Shown piece after piece: positions 8,354 to 16,564 of a stretch of DNA of 36,829 nucleotides. Every line of letters begins with the position of its first letter. Position 1 is the first letter of the stretch. A program made the translations under genes and the position numbers. Under the pieces are notes generated by a model that saw only the letters and a list, made by a program, of their open reading frames with translations, made no database searches and was not told the origin of the DNA. The DNA comes from an uncultured Veillonella sp. (GTDB lineage Bacteria > Bacillota > Negativicutes > Veillonellales > Veillonellaceae), in contig CAKPXR010000010.1 in the NCBI GenBank assembly GCA_934202215.1, positions 1-36,829 on the forward strand, written 5' to 3'.

Positions 8354-9616
8354 TTATTTGAAAGCTTTCGCCCCAATATCTGTACGATATTGCATGCCGT
8401 CAAAATCGATGTGTTCTATACGTCCATAAGCTCTATCGAGCGCAATTCTAAGGTCTTTACCAAGACCAACTACACCTAGAACACGACCACCATTTGTGAC
8501 ATATTCTTCCCCAACAAGCTTAGTACCAGAGTGGAATACGATGGTCGTATCATATTGCTTAATATCCCCGCGAATAACATCACCCTTAGATGAAGTTTCA
8601 GGATATCCCTTAGAGGCAAGAATAATACAAGCAGCAGAGGAGTCTTTCCATTTCACCATATCAGCTGTCAAATTGCCTGTGGCACAAGCCATCATGATTT
8701 GACCTAAATCACTATCAAGTAATGGCAATACAACTTGTGTTTCTGGATCGCCAAAGCGTGCATTAAACTCTACAACCTTAGGACCTTGAGGCGTAATCAT
8801 AAGGCCTGCATAGAGGCAACCTACATAAGGCATCCCCTCTTTTTGCATAGCCGCCACCATAGGTTCTAAGATTCTTTTCATCGCTTCATCACGCAATGCA
8901 TCAGTAAGCACTGGTGCTGGCGCATAGGTGCCCATACCACCTGTATTAGGACCTTTATCCCCATCAAAGATGCGTTTATGATCTTGAGAAGCAATCATAG
9001 GCACCACAGTCTTGCCATCTACAAAGGCAAGTAAGCTCGCTTCTTCGCCTTCCATGAATTCTTCGATAACAACGGTGCTACCTGCATCGCCAAAGCGATT
9101 ACCGCTAAGCATATCTTCTACAGCTGCATTCGCTTCTTCCACAGTCATTGCTACTACAACGCCCTTACCGGCCGCTAAACCGTCAGCTTTCACCACGATA
9201 GGAGCACCTGTTTGAGCGATAAATTCTTTTGCTACATCCACCTTATGGAACACACCATAGGCAGCGGTTGGAATGTTGTATTTTTTCATAAGATCCTTAG
9301 CAAACACCTTGGAGCCCTCTAACTGAGCAGCTGCTTTAGATGGACCAAACACAGGAATTCCTGCCTTATTTAGTGCATCTGCTAGTCCTGCTACAAGAGG
9401 AGCCTCTGGACCAACAACGACTAAATCAACGTGGTTATCTTTCAAAAAACGAATTAAATGATCGCTTTGCTGCCAATCAATGCCGACTAGCTCTGCACAA
9501 TCTGACATGGCCGCACTGCCAGGAATGGCATATACCTTTGTTACGCTAGGACTGATGGACAATCGCCATGCCAATGCATGTTCGCGGCCGCCGTTACCGA
9601 TTACACATACTTTCAT
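8354..9616 (-). CDS. purD: Phosphoribosylamine--glycine ligase (GAR synthetase)
   Basis: A monofunctional ATP-grasp enzyme of 420 residues catalysing step 2 of purine synthesis, joining glycine to phosphoribosylamine. The N-terminus MKVCVIGNGGREHALAW is the classic PurD opening. Further blocks are KADGLAAGKGV (ATP-grasp lysine), EEFMEGEEASLLAF, GPNTGGMGTYAPAP and VEFNARFGDPETQ. It is the last gene of the operon, 92 bp after purH, with GGAGG upstream of its ATG. There is no fusion to PurM or PurN, as is normal in bacteria. Confidence 0.97.
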   Translation of the reverse strand: MKVCVIGNGGREHALAWRLSISPSVTKVYAIPGSAAMSDCAELVGIDWQQSDHLIRFLKDNHVDLVVVGPEAPLVAGLADALNKAGIPVFGPSKAAAQLEGSKVFAKDLMKKYNIPTAAYGVFHKVDVAKEFIAQTGAPIVVKADGLAAGKGVVVAMTVEEANAAVEDMLSGNRFGDAGSTVVIEEFMEGEEASLLAFVDGKTVVPMIASQDHKRIFDGDKGPNTGGMGTYAPAPVLTDALRDEAMKRILEPMVAAMQKEGMPYVGCLYAGLMITPQGPKVVEFNARFGDPETQVVLPLLDSDLGQIMMACATGNLTADMVKWKDSSAACIILASKGYPETSSKGDVIRGDIKQYDTTIVFHSGTKLVGEEYVTNGGRVLGVVGLGKDLRIALDRAYGRIEHIDFDGMQYRTDIGAKAFK

Positions 9617-9708
9617 AAGTCCTCCATCGGCGCCTAAACGCCATCAAGTTCATTGTAGAAGAAATAGCTAGTAATTGTGCTTAACTATAAGCTAAATGTC
9701 TCAACCGA

Positions 9709-11238
9709 TTAATGTTTAAAGTGACGAATGCTTGTAAACACCATGGCAATGCCTGCTTCATCAGCAGCTTTAATGGATTCTTCATCACGAATAGAACCGC
9801 CAGGTTGAATAATAGCTGCAATACCATGTTTTGCCGCTGTTTCTACAGTATCGCCGAACGGGAAGAATGCATCAGATGCTAATACGGCCCCTTTTGCAGC
9901 TTCACCAGCTTGTTCAAGGGCAATTTTTGCAGAACCAACGCGGTTCATTTGACCAGCCCCCACACCGAGTGTACGTTTTTCATTAGAAATCAAAATAGCA
10001 TTAGATTTTACATGTTTTACAAGCTTCCAAGCAAATTCAAGGGCTTTCCATTGTTCCTCCGTTGGTTGTACCTTCGTAACCACTTTATAGTGAGCGCGGT
10101 CTTCTAGGATATCATCCTCCGTTTGTACCAATAGACCACCAGAAACTTTTTTCACTGTTACTTGACCAGATTCAGGTTTAGATAGCTCGATGAGGCGAAT
10201 ATTTTTCTTCACTTCAAGGATGTCTAATGCTTCTTTTGTGAAAGTAGGTGCCATAATGACTTCTAAGAAGATTTTGCTCATTTCTCCGGCAGTAGCAGCA
10301 TCGACTTCACGGTTTAAAGCTACAATGCCACCAAAAGCAGATACGGAGTCTGCTTCGTAAGCATTTACATAAGCATCATGCAATGTAGCTGCTGTGGCTG
10401 CACCACAAGGATTTGTATGCTTAATAATACATGCGGCAGGATCTGTAAACTCCCACACCATATTCCAAGCGGCTTCCATATCTACGATATTGTTATAAGA
10501 AAGCTCTTTACCATGAAGTTGTTTCAAGGCACCCATGCCATGGGCTTTACCGATTTCTTTATAGAATGCCGCTTTTTGATGCGGATTTTCCCCATACCGA
10601 AGGTCTGTTACCTTTTCATACGCGCTTAAATATTCAGGTGGTGTAGGTCCTTCTTTTAAGATACCACCCATATAGTTAGCAATGGCTACATCATAAGCTG
10701 CCGTATGAGCGAAGGCCTCTTTCGCAAGACCAAAGCGATAGTCTTTGGTCAATTCGCCATGTTCTTTAAGCATTACTAAGATTTCGTCATAATGTTTTGG
10801 ATTTACCACAATGCCTACGTACGCATGGTTTTTTGCAGCAGAGCGTACCATGGTAGGACCGCCGATATCTATATTTTCAATGGCCTCCTCTAGGGATACA
10901 TTTGGTTTCGCAATAGTTTCACGGAATGGATAGAGATTGACAACCACAAGGTCGATGGGTTCAATACCATAATCTGCCATAGCTTTTTGATGCTCCACAT
11001 TATCTCGGATTGCCAAAATGCCACCATGAACCTTTGGATGCAAAGTCTTAACGCGGCCATCCATCATTTCAGGAAAACCCGTCAAAGACTCAACTGCTTT
11101 AGCTGCAATACCCGCATCAGTTATGGCCTTGAGAGTCCCACCTGTGGAATAAATGGTTACACCTAATTCAACTAATCCCTTTGCAAAGTCTACAATACCT
11201 GTTTTATCGGAAACACTAAGTAATGCATTTTTAATCAT
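9709..11238 (-). CDS. purH: Bifunctional AICAR formyltransferase / IMP cyclohydrolase
   Basis: A 509-residue two-domain enzyme for the last two steps to IMP. The N-terminal MGS-like cyclohydrolase domain starts ALLSVSDKTGIVDFAKGL and contains STGGT and GFPEMMDGRVKTLHPKVHGGIL. The C-terminal transformylase domain carries the KHTNPCGAA motif with its catalytic Lys-His pair and ends with AIIQPGGSIRDEESIKAAD and VFTSIRHFKH. The length is typical. It lies 24 bp after purN and has its own ribosome binding site, AAGGAAG. Confidence 0.97.
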   Translation of the reverse strand: MIKNALLSVSDKTGIVDFAKGLVELGVTIYSTGGTLKAITDAGIAAKAVESLTGFPEMMDGRVKTLHPKVHGGILAIRDNVEHQKAMADYGIEPIDLVVVNLYPFRETIAKPNVSLEEAIENIDIGGPTMVRSAAKNHAYVGIVVNPKHYDEILVMLKEHGELTKDYRFGLAKEAFAHTAAYDVAIANYMGGILKEGPTPPEYLSAYEKVTDLRYGENPHQKAAFYKEIGKAHGMGALKQLHGKELSYNNIVDMEAAWNMVWEFTDPAACIIKHTNPCGAATAATLHDAYVNAYEADSVSAFGGIVALNREVDAATAGEMSKIFLEVIMAPTFTKEALDILEVKKNIRLIELSKPESGQVTVKKVSGGLLVQTEDDILEDRAHYKVVTKVQPTEEQWKALEFAWKLVKHVKSNAILISNEKRTLGVGAGQMNRVGSAKIALEQAGEAAKGAVLASDAFFPFGDTVETAAKHGIAAIIQPGGSIRDEESIKAADEAGIAMVFTSIRHFKH

Positions 11239-11262
11239 CTAACGTCTTCCTTTGCTTACATA

Positions 11263-11880
11263 TTAATCTTCGATATATACAACGCGACCTTTTATAGTAA
11301 GCTTATCTTCACAAAATAGTCGCAACGCCTCTTTATACGTTTTATGTTCGATAGGTAATAATCTATCACTCAAAGTATCCTCTGTATCATCGGGTAATAC
11401 AGGAACTGTATTCTGCATAATGATTGGGCCCGTATCCATTCCCGCATCAACAAAGTGTACCGTACAGCCCGTAATTTTTACGCCTCCGTCAATAGCTTGT
11501 TGATGGCCATGAAGACCTGGGAAAGATGGCAATAATGCAGGATGGATATTTAATATTTTATGTTCATAGCGTTCAATTAGCTTAGAACCAACTATACGCA
11601 TATAGCCAGCTAAAATAATACCATCTACCTTATAAGGCTCTAAAGCATCCAGTTGAGCCTGTTCAAAGCTAGCTTTAGAATCATAGTCGCTACGTTCAAT
11701 CACAATAAGTGGAACATTCCAAGATTTAGAGCGATCCACAATACCTGCATCGCCGTGATCTGTAATGATTACAACAAATTCACCATTAATATAGCCTTCT
11801 TGCATAGCCTTATACAGTGCTTCCCCATTAGAACCACGCCCACTGGCAAAGAGGGCTAATCGCTTTTTAGAATTACACAT
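11263..11880 (-). CDS. purN: Phosphoribosylglycinamide formyltransferase (GAR transformylase)
   Basis: A 10-formyl-THF-dependent GAR transformylase of 205 residues (step 3). Visible motifs are FASGRGSN, GYMRIVG, NIHPALLPSFPG with the catalytic Asn-His, and TGCTVHFVDAGMDTGPIIMQ with the catalytic Asp. The ATG at 11880 overlaps the end of purM by 8 nt and has AAAGGGG upstream. Starting further upstream (11916) would only add purM-overlapping residues without a ribosome binding site. No formate-dependent PurT is seen in the window. Confidence 0.96.
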   Translation of the reverse strand: MCNSKKRLALFASGRGSNGEALYKAMQEGYINGEFVVIITDHGDAGIVDRSKSWNVPLIVIERSDYDSKASFEQAQLDALEPYKVDGIILAGYMRIVGSKLIERYEHKILNIHPALLPSFPGLHGHQQAIDGGVKITGCTVHFVDAGMDTGPIIMQNTVPVLPDDTEDTLSDRLLPIEHKTYKEALRLFCEDKLTIKGRVVYIED

Positions 11881-12934
11881 CGAACTCAGCCCCTTTAAGG
11901 ACAACAGGACCATCACCGCTTACGATGCGGCCAATTTCATATACAGCTTCACCACGACTACCAAGATTTTCTTTAACCTTTTCTACATCATTTTGGTCAA
12001 CAATGAGGATCATACCAATGCCCATGTTAAAAGTACGGTACATTTCAGGCCATGCTACATTACCCCATTCTTGTAGTTTCGTAAATACAGGAAGTCGTGG
12101 CCATGTTGTAACATCTACCTCTGCAGTCACACCCTTTGGCAATACGCGAGGAATGTTATCATAGAAACCACCGCCTGTAATATGAACCATACCCTTTACA
12201 AGTTCTTGTTCAATTAGTGGTAATACCGCTTTTGGATATAAACGTGTAGGTATCAATAATTCTTCGCCTAAGGTTTTACCAAATTCTGGAATTTCTGTAT
12301 CAATAGATAACTGTTTATAATCGAATACGATTTTACGAACCAAGGAAAAACCATTGGAATGGACACCAGAAGATGGCAAACCTAAAATAACATCGCCCGC
12401 TTTGATACTTTCACCAGTAATCAATTTAGGACGATCTACGATACCAACGGCAAAACCAGCCACATCGTAGTCATCATTATCGTAAAAGCCTGCCATTTCA
12501 GCAGTTTCTCCGCCCAATAAAGCACAGCCAGACTCTTCACAAGCCTCTGCCACACCGCGCACGATATCTGCTACTTTCACAGGATCAAGTTTACCTACTG
12601 CAATGTAATCGAGGAAGAATAGAGGCGTAGCACCTTGTACGAGAATATCGTTAACACTCATAGCTACGCAATCTTGGCCAATGGTATCATGTTTATCCAT
12701 CATGATAGCGAGGCGTAATTTTGTGCCTACCCCATCTGTGCCAGATACAAGCATAGGGTCAGACATGGAGTGACCAGCTAAGGAATAGAGACCTCCAAAA
12801 CCACCTAAATCACCAACAACACCAGGTGTATAGGTACGTTTCACGGATTCTTTCATTAATTCTACAGCGCGATTACCTGCATCGATATCAACGCCTGCAT
12901 CGCGATAGGTTAAACTAGTTTTATTCGAGCACAT
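11873..12934 (-). CDS. purM: Phosphoribosylformylglycinamidine cyclo-ligase (AIR synthetase)
   Basis: A 353-residue PurM that closes the imidazole ring (step 5). The N-terminal part has YRDAGVDIDAGNRAVE and the LGGFGGLYSL segment. The ATP-binding core shows SGTDGVGTKLR, DCVAMSVNDILVQGA, LGGETAEM and the signature GLPSSGVHSNGFSLVRK, then HITGGGFYDNIPRVLP. It shares a fold with the synthetase half of PurL. It overlaps purF by 14 nt and purN by 8 nt, a tightly coupled block. Confidence 0.97.
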   Translation of the reverse strand: MCSNKTSLTYRDAGVDIDAGNRAVELMKESVKRTYTPGVVGDLGGFGGLYSLAGHSMSDPMLVSGTDGVGTKLRLAIMMDKHDTIGQDCVAMSVNDILVQGATPLFFLDYIAVGKLDPVKVADIVRGVAEACEESGCALLGGETAEMAGFYDNDDYDVAGFAVGIVDRPKLITGESIKAGDVILGLPSSGVHSNGFSLVRKIVFDYKQLSIDTEIPEFGKTLGEELLIPTRLYPKAVLPLIEQELVKGMVHITGGGFYDNIPRVLPKGVTAEVDVTTWPRLPVFTKLQEWGNVAWPEMYRTFNMGIGMILIVDQNDVEKVKENLGSRGEAVYEIGRIVSGDGPVVLKGAEFDV

Positions 12935-14339
12935 ATTTGACCCCTTCCTCTTGTTCCGCAGGAATCTCTACACTGTAATCACCATTAAAGCAAGCAAAAC
13001 ATAAATCATTTGCTTCTACATTAGATATAGCACGACATAAACCTCCACGAGATAAATAATGTAATTTATCAGCATGAATATAGTCTTTAATTTCGTCTAC
13101 TGTATGTGTAGCCGCAATAAGTTCTTTACGAACGGATGTATCAATACCATAGTGGCAAGAATACTCAATTGTTGGGGAGCTAACGCACATATAAACCGCT
13201 TTAGCGCCTGCTTCTTTTAGCATCTTAACGATGATTCCACTTGTAGTACCTCGTACGATAGAATCATCAATGAGGACTATCCGTTTCCCACTCACCACAT
13301 GAGGTAATACATTAAGCTTCATGCGAACTGCCAATTCCCGTTCCTCTTGATTTGGTTTGATGAAGGTACGACCACTATAACGATTTTTTACTAAACCTTC
13401 TGCAAAAGGAATACCGGAAGCACGAGCATAGCCTAATGCAGCAGTTGTACCAGAATCAGGAATAGACATAACAATATCTGCATCGTATTTCGTTTCATTA
13501 TATAACTCACGGCCCATATTTAGACGAGCTTGGTAAACTGATTGACCATCAATATGACTATCACCACGCGCAAAATAAATATATTCAAAAACACAAAGTT
13601 TTTTGTCGATTTTTCCTGGTTTTGCATAAATTGTGCTACGTACACCCGAATCATCGATAATTACCATTTCTCCTGGATCTATATAACGAATAAACTCAGC
13701 CTTAATAGCATCAAAAGCACAGCTTTCACTTGAAAGCACATAACCATTTTTAGTTTTGCCTAAACAAAGAGGTCTAAACCCTTGTGGATCACGCACACCT
13801 ACTAAAGAGTCATTCGTAGTAATGACAAGAGAAAAAGCCCCTTCAATTTGACGCGCCGCATCAGCAATTCGTTCTGCCTGAGTTTCTGCTTTAGAACGCG
13901 CAATAAGGTTTACAATAACCTCAGAATCCATGGTCGTTTGGAAGATAGATCCATCCGCTTCAAGTCGTTTACGAATAGCCAAAGCATTCGTTAAATTACC
14001 GTTGTGAGCTACTGCAATTTGTCCACCTTGATAGTGAATTACCAAAGGTTGAATATTGCGTGGATTATTGGACCCTGTTGTGGAATACCGTACATGACCA
14101 GTCCCCATATAGCTTGGTAAAGATGGCAGTGCTTTTATGGCCTCAGTCAACAAGCCCATACCTTTTTTCAATTCTACATCATAACCATCTGTAACGGCAA
14201 TGCCCGCACTTTCTTGACCACGATGCTGGAGTGCAAAGAGTCCCCAATATACATAGCGTGCTACATCAATAGTTCTATCATAGACACCAAATACACCACA
14301 CTCTTCATGCCATTTATCAAAAACAGGATCGTAGTTCAT
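12921..14339 (-). CDS. purF: Amidophosphoribosyltransferase
   Basis: The first and committed step of purine synthesis: PRPP plus glutamine to phosphoribosylamine. The Ntn glutaminase domain begins at Cys14 (CGVFGVY) after a 13-residue propeptide that must be removed to expose the nucleophile. GLFALQHRGQESAGI follows. The PRTase domain has VLIDDSIVRGTTS. A C-terminal CxxC (Cys447 and Cys450 in LCFACFNGDY) together with upstream cysteines fits the Bacillus-type [4Fe-4S], oxygen-sensitive PurF, which suits an anaerobe. It starts 9 nt after purC. Confidence 0.97.
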   Translation of the reverse strand: MNYDPVFDKWHEECGVFGVYDRTIDVARYVYWGLFALQHRGQESAGIAVTDGYDVELKKGMGLLTEAIKALPSLPSYMGTGHVRYSTTGSNNPRNIQPLVIHYQGGQIAVAHNGNLTNALAIRKRLEADGSIFQTTMDSEVIVNLIARSKAETQAERIADAARQIEGAFSLVITTNDSLVGVRDPQGFRPLCLGKTKNGYVLSSESCAFDAIKAEFIRYIDPGEMVIIDDSGVRSTIYAKPGKIDKKLCVFEYIYFARGDSHIDGQSVYQARLNMGRELYNETKYDADIVMSIPDSGTTAALGYARASGIPFAEGLVKNRYSGRTFIKPNQEERELAVRMKLNVLPHVVSGKRIVLIDDSIVRGTTSGIIVKMLKEAGAKAVYMCVSSPTIEYSCHYGIDTSVRKELIAATHTVDEIKDYIHADKLHYLSRGGLCRAISNVEANDLCFACFNGDYSVEIPAEQEEGVKYVLE

Positions 14340-14348
14340 TGTGCCCCC

Positions 14349-15077
14349 TTAGGCGCGTTCGCCAGTAAGACGGAATAACATTTCCTTATATGCCTCTTCG
14401 ATATTACCAAGGTCTCGACGAAAACGGTCTTTGTCGAGTTTTTCACCTGTTGTAGCATCCCAGAAACGGCATGTATCAGGAGATATTTCATCACCTAATA
14501 ATACTTCACCATTATGTGTACCAAATTCTAATTTAAAGTCTACAAGGGTTACATTTTTTGTAGCTAAGAATTTTTTCAAAATATCGTTTACCTTTAATGT
14601 AATAGTAGAAATTACATCAAGTTGTTCTTGAGTAGCCCAACCAAGTGCTGTAATTTGGGATTCATTAGCAAATGGATCACCTAATTCATCATTTTTATAG
14701 CAAAATTCAAGGATTGGATGTTTAAGAGGTGTACCTTCTTCAATACCAAAACGTTTAGCCATAGAGCCTGCTGCAATGTTACGAACGATAACTTCTAAAG
14801 GAATAATATTTAAAGTAAGTACTGTTTGATTACGATCATCTTCACGGCGAATAAAGTGAGTTGGTACCCCTTCTTTTTTCAACAATTCAAAAAAGAAAGA
14901 AGAAATCTTATTATTCAATACGCCTTTGCCAAGGATAGTATCATGTTTTTCACCATTAAATGCAGTAGCATCATCTTTGTAATGAACGATGTACTCATCT
15001 TTGTTATCTGTTTGATACACTTGTTTTGCTTTACCTTCGTACAACAATGTTAATTTTTCTAAATCGATGTTAGCCAT
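14349..15077 (-). CDS. purC: SAICAR synthase
   Basis: An ATP-dependent ligase (242 residues) adding aspartate to CAIR (step 7). Hallmarks are the start [43 protein letters not shown] and the signature LVDFKLEFG followed by [11 protein letters not shown]. It is a standalone enzyme, not fused to PurE. It begins with AAAGGAG upstream. The 110-bp spacer to purE holds no gene, and I see no strong promoter or terminator in it. Confidence 0.97.
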   Translation of the reverse strand: MANIDLEKLTLLYEGKAKQVYQTDNKDEYIVHYKDDATAFNGEKHDTILGKGVLNNKISSFFFELLKKEGVPTHFIRREDDRNQTVLTLNIIPLEVIVRNIAAGSMAKRFGIEEGTPLKHPILEFCYKNDELGDPFANESQITALGWATQEQLDVISTITLKVNDILKKFLATKNVTLVDFKLEFGTHNGEVLLGDEISPDTCRFWDATTGEKLDKDRFRRDLGNIEEAYKEMLFRLTGERA

Positions 15078-15187
15078 GATATGTCTCCTTTATATAAAAA
15101 TAATAAAACAAATATATAATGAATATCCAATAAGACTAAAACAATTAATGTTTTAACCAGCAAAGTAATCTGAAATGAATTTAATAA

Positions 15188-15679
15188 TTATAGTTGAATG
15201 GCCCCTTGTAATTCCGCATTATCTGCTAAAACTTTTTCAGCCATAGCTTTACGATACTGTACATATTGTTTTTTCAATTCTTTGTCAAAAGCTGCTCCAA
15301 TTTGTACTGCAAATAATGCTGCATTTTTAGCACCATCTACAGCCATTGTAGCTACTGGCATGCCAGATGGCATTTGAACAATAGCAAGTAAGGAATCGAT
15401 ACCTTTTAACGCGGTTGCATTAAGTGGAATACCGATAACAGGTACTGTTGTAAAGCTCGCTACTACGCCAGGTAGATGAGCAGCCGCACCGGCGCCAGCG
15501 ATAAAAGCGATGGCCCCTTCTGCTTCAAGTCTTGTAACAAAGTTCTTTACAGCTTCAGGTGTACGATGAGCTGAAGCGATTACCATTTCATAAGGAATTT
15601 TGAATTCATCAAGTACGGTAGATGCCTTTTTCATTGTGTCTAGGTCAGACTTGCTGCCCATAATAATACCGACCTTCAT
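15188..15679 (-). CDS. purE: 5-(Carboxyamino)imidazole ribonucleotide mutase / AIR carboxylase
   Basis: PurE makes CAIR (step 6). The 163-residue protein starts MKVGIIMGSKSDL and has SAHRTP (36-41), the flexible loop AGAGAAAHLPG with His68, and SLLAIVQMPSGMPVAT. The start at 15679 has a perfect AGGAGG 4 nt upstream; an upstream in-frame extension (to 15733) runs through the leader terminator and is not credible. No purK is next to it, although E. coli-type PurE needs PurK to make N5-CAIR, so PurK must be elsewhere or this PurE uses CO2 directly. It is the first gene of the operon and lies behind a terminator-containing leader ORF. Confidence 0.96.
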   Translation of the reverse strand: MKVGIIMGSKSDLDTMKKASTVLDEFKIPYEMVIASAHRTPEAVKNFVTRLEAEGAIAFIAGAGAAAHLPGVVASFTTVPVIGIPLNATALKGIDSLLAIVQMPSGMPVATMAVDGAKNAALFAVQIGAAFDKELKKQYVQYRKAMAEKVLADNAELQGAIQL

Positions 15680-15687
15680 AGATCCTC

Positions 15688-15780
15688 CTAATAAAAAAGC
15701 CCAGTCGAAACAGACTGGGTCAAATGCGCACAAATAGCCTCCGTAGACTTGCTTTGAGTTTGTTGATTTGCATAGTTCAC
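15688..15780 (-). CDS. Putative 30-residue leader peptide of the pur operon
   Basis: A GTG at 15780-15778 follows a perfect AGGAGG (15793-15788) by 7 nt, a stronger initiation signal than many genes here. It opens a 30-codon frame beginning NYANQQTQSKS and ending TQSVSTGLFY, stopped by TAG at 15690-15688. Three features suggest regulation and not a stable product. The promoter places the RNA 5' end only about 6 nt before the SD. The last third of the frame is the terminator hairpin and U-tract. The stop codon is part of TAGGAGG, so it touches the purE ribosome binding site. Gln codons occur at positions 6, 7, 9 and 22. An ATG at 15773 in another frame gives a 17-residue alternative with worse spacing. 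No homologue is recognised. Confidence 0.6.
   Translation of the reverse strand: MNYANQQTQSKSTEAICAHLTQSVSTGLFY
15699..15720 (-). terminator. Intrinsic terminator (attenuator) before purE
   Basis: CCCAGTC at 15700-15706 pairs with GACTGGG at 15713-15719, plus a closing G-U pair, and in the minus sense is followed by CTTTTTTATT. It ends 9 nt before the purE ribosome binding site, inside the leader transcript and inside the leader ORF. No classic purine-riboswitch core (GTTTCTACC / CCGTAAA / GACTA) precedes it. Confidence 0.8.
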
Positions 15781-15805
15781 GGCGCTACCTCCTTCTTGTA
15801 CACAA

Positions 15806-15834
15806 ATTGTAACACCTAACATTTACAAAATCAA
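15806..15834 (-). promoter_or_regulatory. Promoter of the pur operon
   Basis: TTGATT (15834-15829), a 17-bp spacer and TACAAT (15811-15806) with an upstream TG form a good sigma-70-type promoter. Transcription would start near 15799, a few bases before the leader-peptide ribosome binding site. Confidence 0.7.
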
Positions 15835-15843
15835 CATCATTTT

Positions 15844-15877
15844 CGAATATTTTTTAATTAATAAATTTTATTATTCG
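15844..15877. promoter_or_regulatory. Inverted CGAAT/ATTCG pair, possible PurR-like operator
   Basis: CGAAT (15844-15848) and ATTCG (15873-15877) face each other across 24 bp, directly upstream of the pur promoter -35. Bacillus PurR binds two inverted PurBoxes with CGAA cores at roughly this separation. The usual C after CGAA is T here and no purR gene is in the window. The DNA from 15878 to 16025 holds no gene or other convincing signal. Confidence 0.3.
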
Positions 15878-16025
15878 TTACTTTCCGAATTATTTGATAG
15901 TATTCTATTTAATTATATTGACGTTATCCAAAATACTTAAATACATTTATACGCGCCTTATCACAACGATATACATACTAACTCTCCCTTATTTTATAGT
16001 ATTAATATGTATTTCCCAAAAAATA

Positions 16026-16067
16026 AAAAGAGGCTACCCTATCTTAATTGATAGGGTAGCCTCTTTT
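16026..16067. terminator. Bidirectional terminator after the xpt operon
   Basis: An 18-bp perfect stem (16026-16043 with 16050-16067) with loop TTAATT carries A/T tails on both sides. It ends the xpt-led transcript 45 bp after the last stop codon. Confidence 0.88.
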
Positions 16068-16112
16068 ATTAAAACCCGAACATTACACTATTTAATCTGT
16101 ATTTGTTATTAA

Positions 16113-16553
16113 TTAGTGTGCACCACTTTCAAAAGCAGCTTTGAACTCACCTACAGATTCAGGAACATAGTCTACGATAGAAGACATCAACGCGTACATC
16201 AATGCAGGCTCAAAAGCATCATCCCCACACATGTATACGCAATCTAAGTATAGACTGGAATCTTGTTCATCAATATATAATTTATAGTTTTTATATGTCG
16301 CATTATCCCGATTGATTAAGGAATTTAGAGCACTCATGTTTTGAGCTGTTACCTTATCGGGACCAATTACTAGACGAATAACACTATAAATACTATTATC
16401 AAGAATTACAAATAACGGCATATCCCATAACGGAGATTTGATGTAGGAGCGGTATACAACTGTACCATCTTCATCACCAAAATCTTTACGTTCAAAGGAT
16501 GTAATTTCTTCGTCTTTTAAAAACTTATCGAATAATAACGCTTTAGGATTCAT
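16113..16553 (-). CDS. Conserved protein of unknown function (paralogue of its upstream neighbour)
   Basis: A 146-residue soluble, acidic protein with no signal peptide or membrane segment. It aligns along most of its length with the upstream gene: TVVYRSYI, then MPLFVILDNSIYSVIRLVIG, then LNSL, YKNYKLYIDEQDSSLYLDC and a C-terminal helix region. The alternation of strands and helices resembles YbjN-type domains, but I cannot confirm this from sequence alone. It starts 11 nt after the upstream stop and is last in the xpt operon. No catalytic motif is seen. Function unknown; a purine link is suggested only by the operon. Confidence 0.75.
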   Translation of the reverse strand: MNPKALLFDKFLKDEEITSFERKDFGDEDGTVVYRSYIKSPLWDMPLFVILDNSIYSVIRLVIGPDKVTAQNMSALNSLINRDNATYKNYKLYIDEQDSSLYLDCVYMCGDDAFEPALMYALMSSIVDYVPESVGEFKAAFESGAH

Positions 16554-16564
16554 AACAACCTCTA

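Noticed and set aside
8164..9646. Similar sequence GCCTAACGCCATCA (8164-8177) and GCCTAAACGCCATCA (9632-9646) in the menF leader and the purH-purD gap
   Set aside because: A 14-nt match with one inserted base is expected a few times by chance in a window of this size, and the two sites have different contexts.
15680..15733. In-frame extension of PurE to a start at 15733
   Set aside because: It would translate through the terminator in a different frame from the SD-led leader ORF and has no ribosome binding site. PurE starts normally at 15679.
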